From Lentisphaeria bacterium (GTDB taxonomy: Bacteria; Verrucomicrobiota; Lentisphaeria; Victivallales; Victivallaceae), in assembly GCA_900768515.1 (NCBI GenBank), contig CAAGDG010000125.1, forward strand, positions 1 to 14,279: a stretch of 14,279 bases of DNA, given 5' to 3'. Below the pieces are notes generated by a model. The model ran no database searches, had not been told where the DNA came from, and saw only the letters and a list, made by a program, of their open reading frames with translations. A program made the position numbers and the translations under genes. Below are positions 13,957 to 14,279 of the stretch, in pieces; the first letter of the stretch is position 1, and each line of letters starts with the position of its first letter.

Positions 13957-14279
13957 ATGGATCGACGTGATTTTCTCAAGAGTGCCGCAGTCGGCGCAGC
14001 CGGGGTCCTGCTGACCGGAAAGGCGGTTGCCGCGGAGAAGGCCGTGACGGCCGGAAGAAGCGAGAAGAAAAGCGGGGAACCCGACCTGGTCGCGGTCCGC
14101 GGCGGGGAACCGGCTGCTCTGCTGGATGCCGCACTGGCCGAGTTCGGCGGCATCGGTCGCTTCGTGAAGTCCGGCGACCGGGTCGCGATCAAGCCGAACA
14201 TCGGCTGGGACCAGCCTCCCGAAATGGGCGCCAACACCAATCCCGAACTGGTCGGGCGTCTGGTCGAACTCTGCATGCA
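13957..14279 (+). CDS. Tat-exported DUF362 domain protein (partial, runs off window)
   Basis: The first 107 residues are present. They begin with a twin-arginine signal (DRRDFLK, then the hydrophobic run AAVGAAGVLL and a likely AxA cleavage near KAVAAEK). The Tat motif has Asp where Ser/Thr is usual. After a charged linker the mature part starts DLVAVRGGEPAALLDAAL and continues GDRVAIKPNIGWDQPP and NTNPELVGRLVELC, the conserved N-terminus of DUF362 proteins. Family members often carry iron-sulfur cysteines further on, and Tat export fits a cofactor-bearing folded protein; that part lies outside the window. Function is unknown. AGGAGG at 13944-13949 supports ATG 13957. The gene is divergent from the transporter. 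Confidence 0.88.
   Translation, partial: MDRRDFLKSAAVGAAGVLLTGKAVAAEKAVTAGRSEKKSGEPDLVAVRGGEPAALLDAALAEFGGIGRFVKSGDRVAIKPNIGWDQPPEMGANTNPELVGRLVELCM

Noticed and set aside
1..14279. Defence island, prophage, CRISPR array, transposon or tRNA/rRNA genes
   Set aside because: Read on both strands, I found no integrase, transposase, cas or phage gene, no regularly spaced repeats and no tRNA-like cloverleaf. The methyltransferase alone does not make a defence system.

Overview
The window looks like chromosomal DNA of a high-GC, mostly anaerobic bacterium of the PVC group. Lentisphaerota (Victivallis-like) is my best guess. This is an inference from gene content (a heparinase II/III-like protein, a Tat-exported DUF362 protein, a two-subunit [4Fe-4S] fumarase, a Na/Pi-type transporter with Ig-like domains) and from composition rich in CCGG; no rRNA or other taxonomic marker is present. 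Genes are tightly packed. No stretch above 300 bases lacks a gene, and I see no tRNA, rRNA, CRISPR array, insertion sequence or attachment site.

Layout. Bases 1-3614 (+): the 3' end of what looks like DNA primase (dnaG), a small lipoprotein, a left-handed beta-helix acyltransferase and a DUF4962/heparinase II/III-like polysaccharide lyase. The last three are joined by stop/start overlaps or short gaps and are probably cotranscribed. Bases 3577-5487 (-): a solitary adenine-N6 DNA methyltransferase with an N-terminal MerR/excisionase-type HTH and a TaqI-like specificity region, overlapping the lyase tail to tail by 38 bp. Bases 5600-7324 (+): an AarF/UbiB kinase-like protein, divergent from the methyltransferase. 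The AT-rich gap between them holds overlapping divergent promoters built on a TTGC-GAAAA-GCAA dyad.

Bases 7370-9688 (-): a protein quality-control cluster, grpE-dnaJ-smpB, with its own promoter. That promoter is covered by a long inverted repeat that is not CIRCE. dnaK is not in the window. Bases 9895-13748 (-): a Na/Pi-cotransporter-family protein (signal peptide, two Ig-like domains, transport core, PhoU-like tail) followed by fumarate hydratase alpha and beta subunits, spaced as one operon. From 13957 to the end (+): the start of a Tat-exported DUF362 protein, divergent from the transporter across a region with two good sigma-70-type promoters.

The window mixes housekeeping functions (replication, chaperones, trans-translation, fumarase) with lineage-specific accessory ones. 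I do not see a clear defence island or a demonstrably new multi-gene system. The most interesting items are the HTH-methyltransferase with its shared promoter/operator, the unidentified operator in front of grpE, and the Ig-like extension on the Na/Pi transporter.
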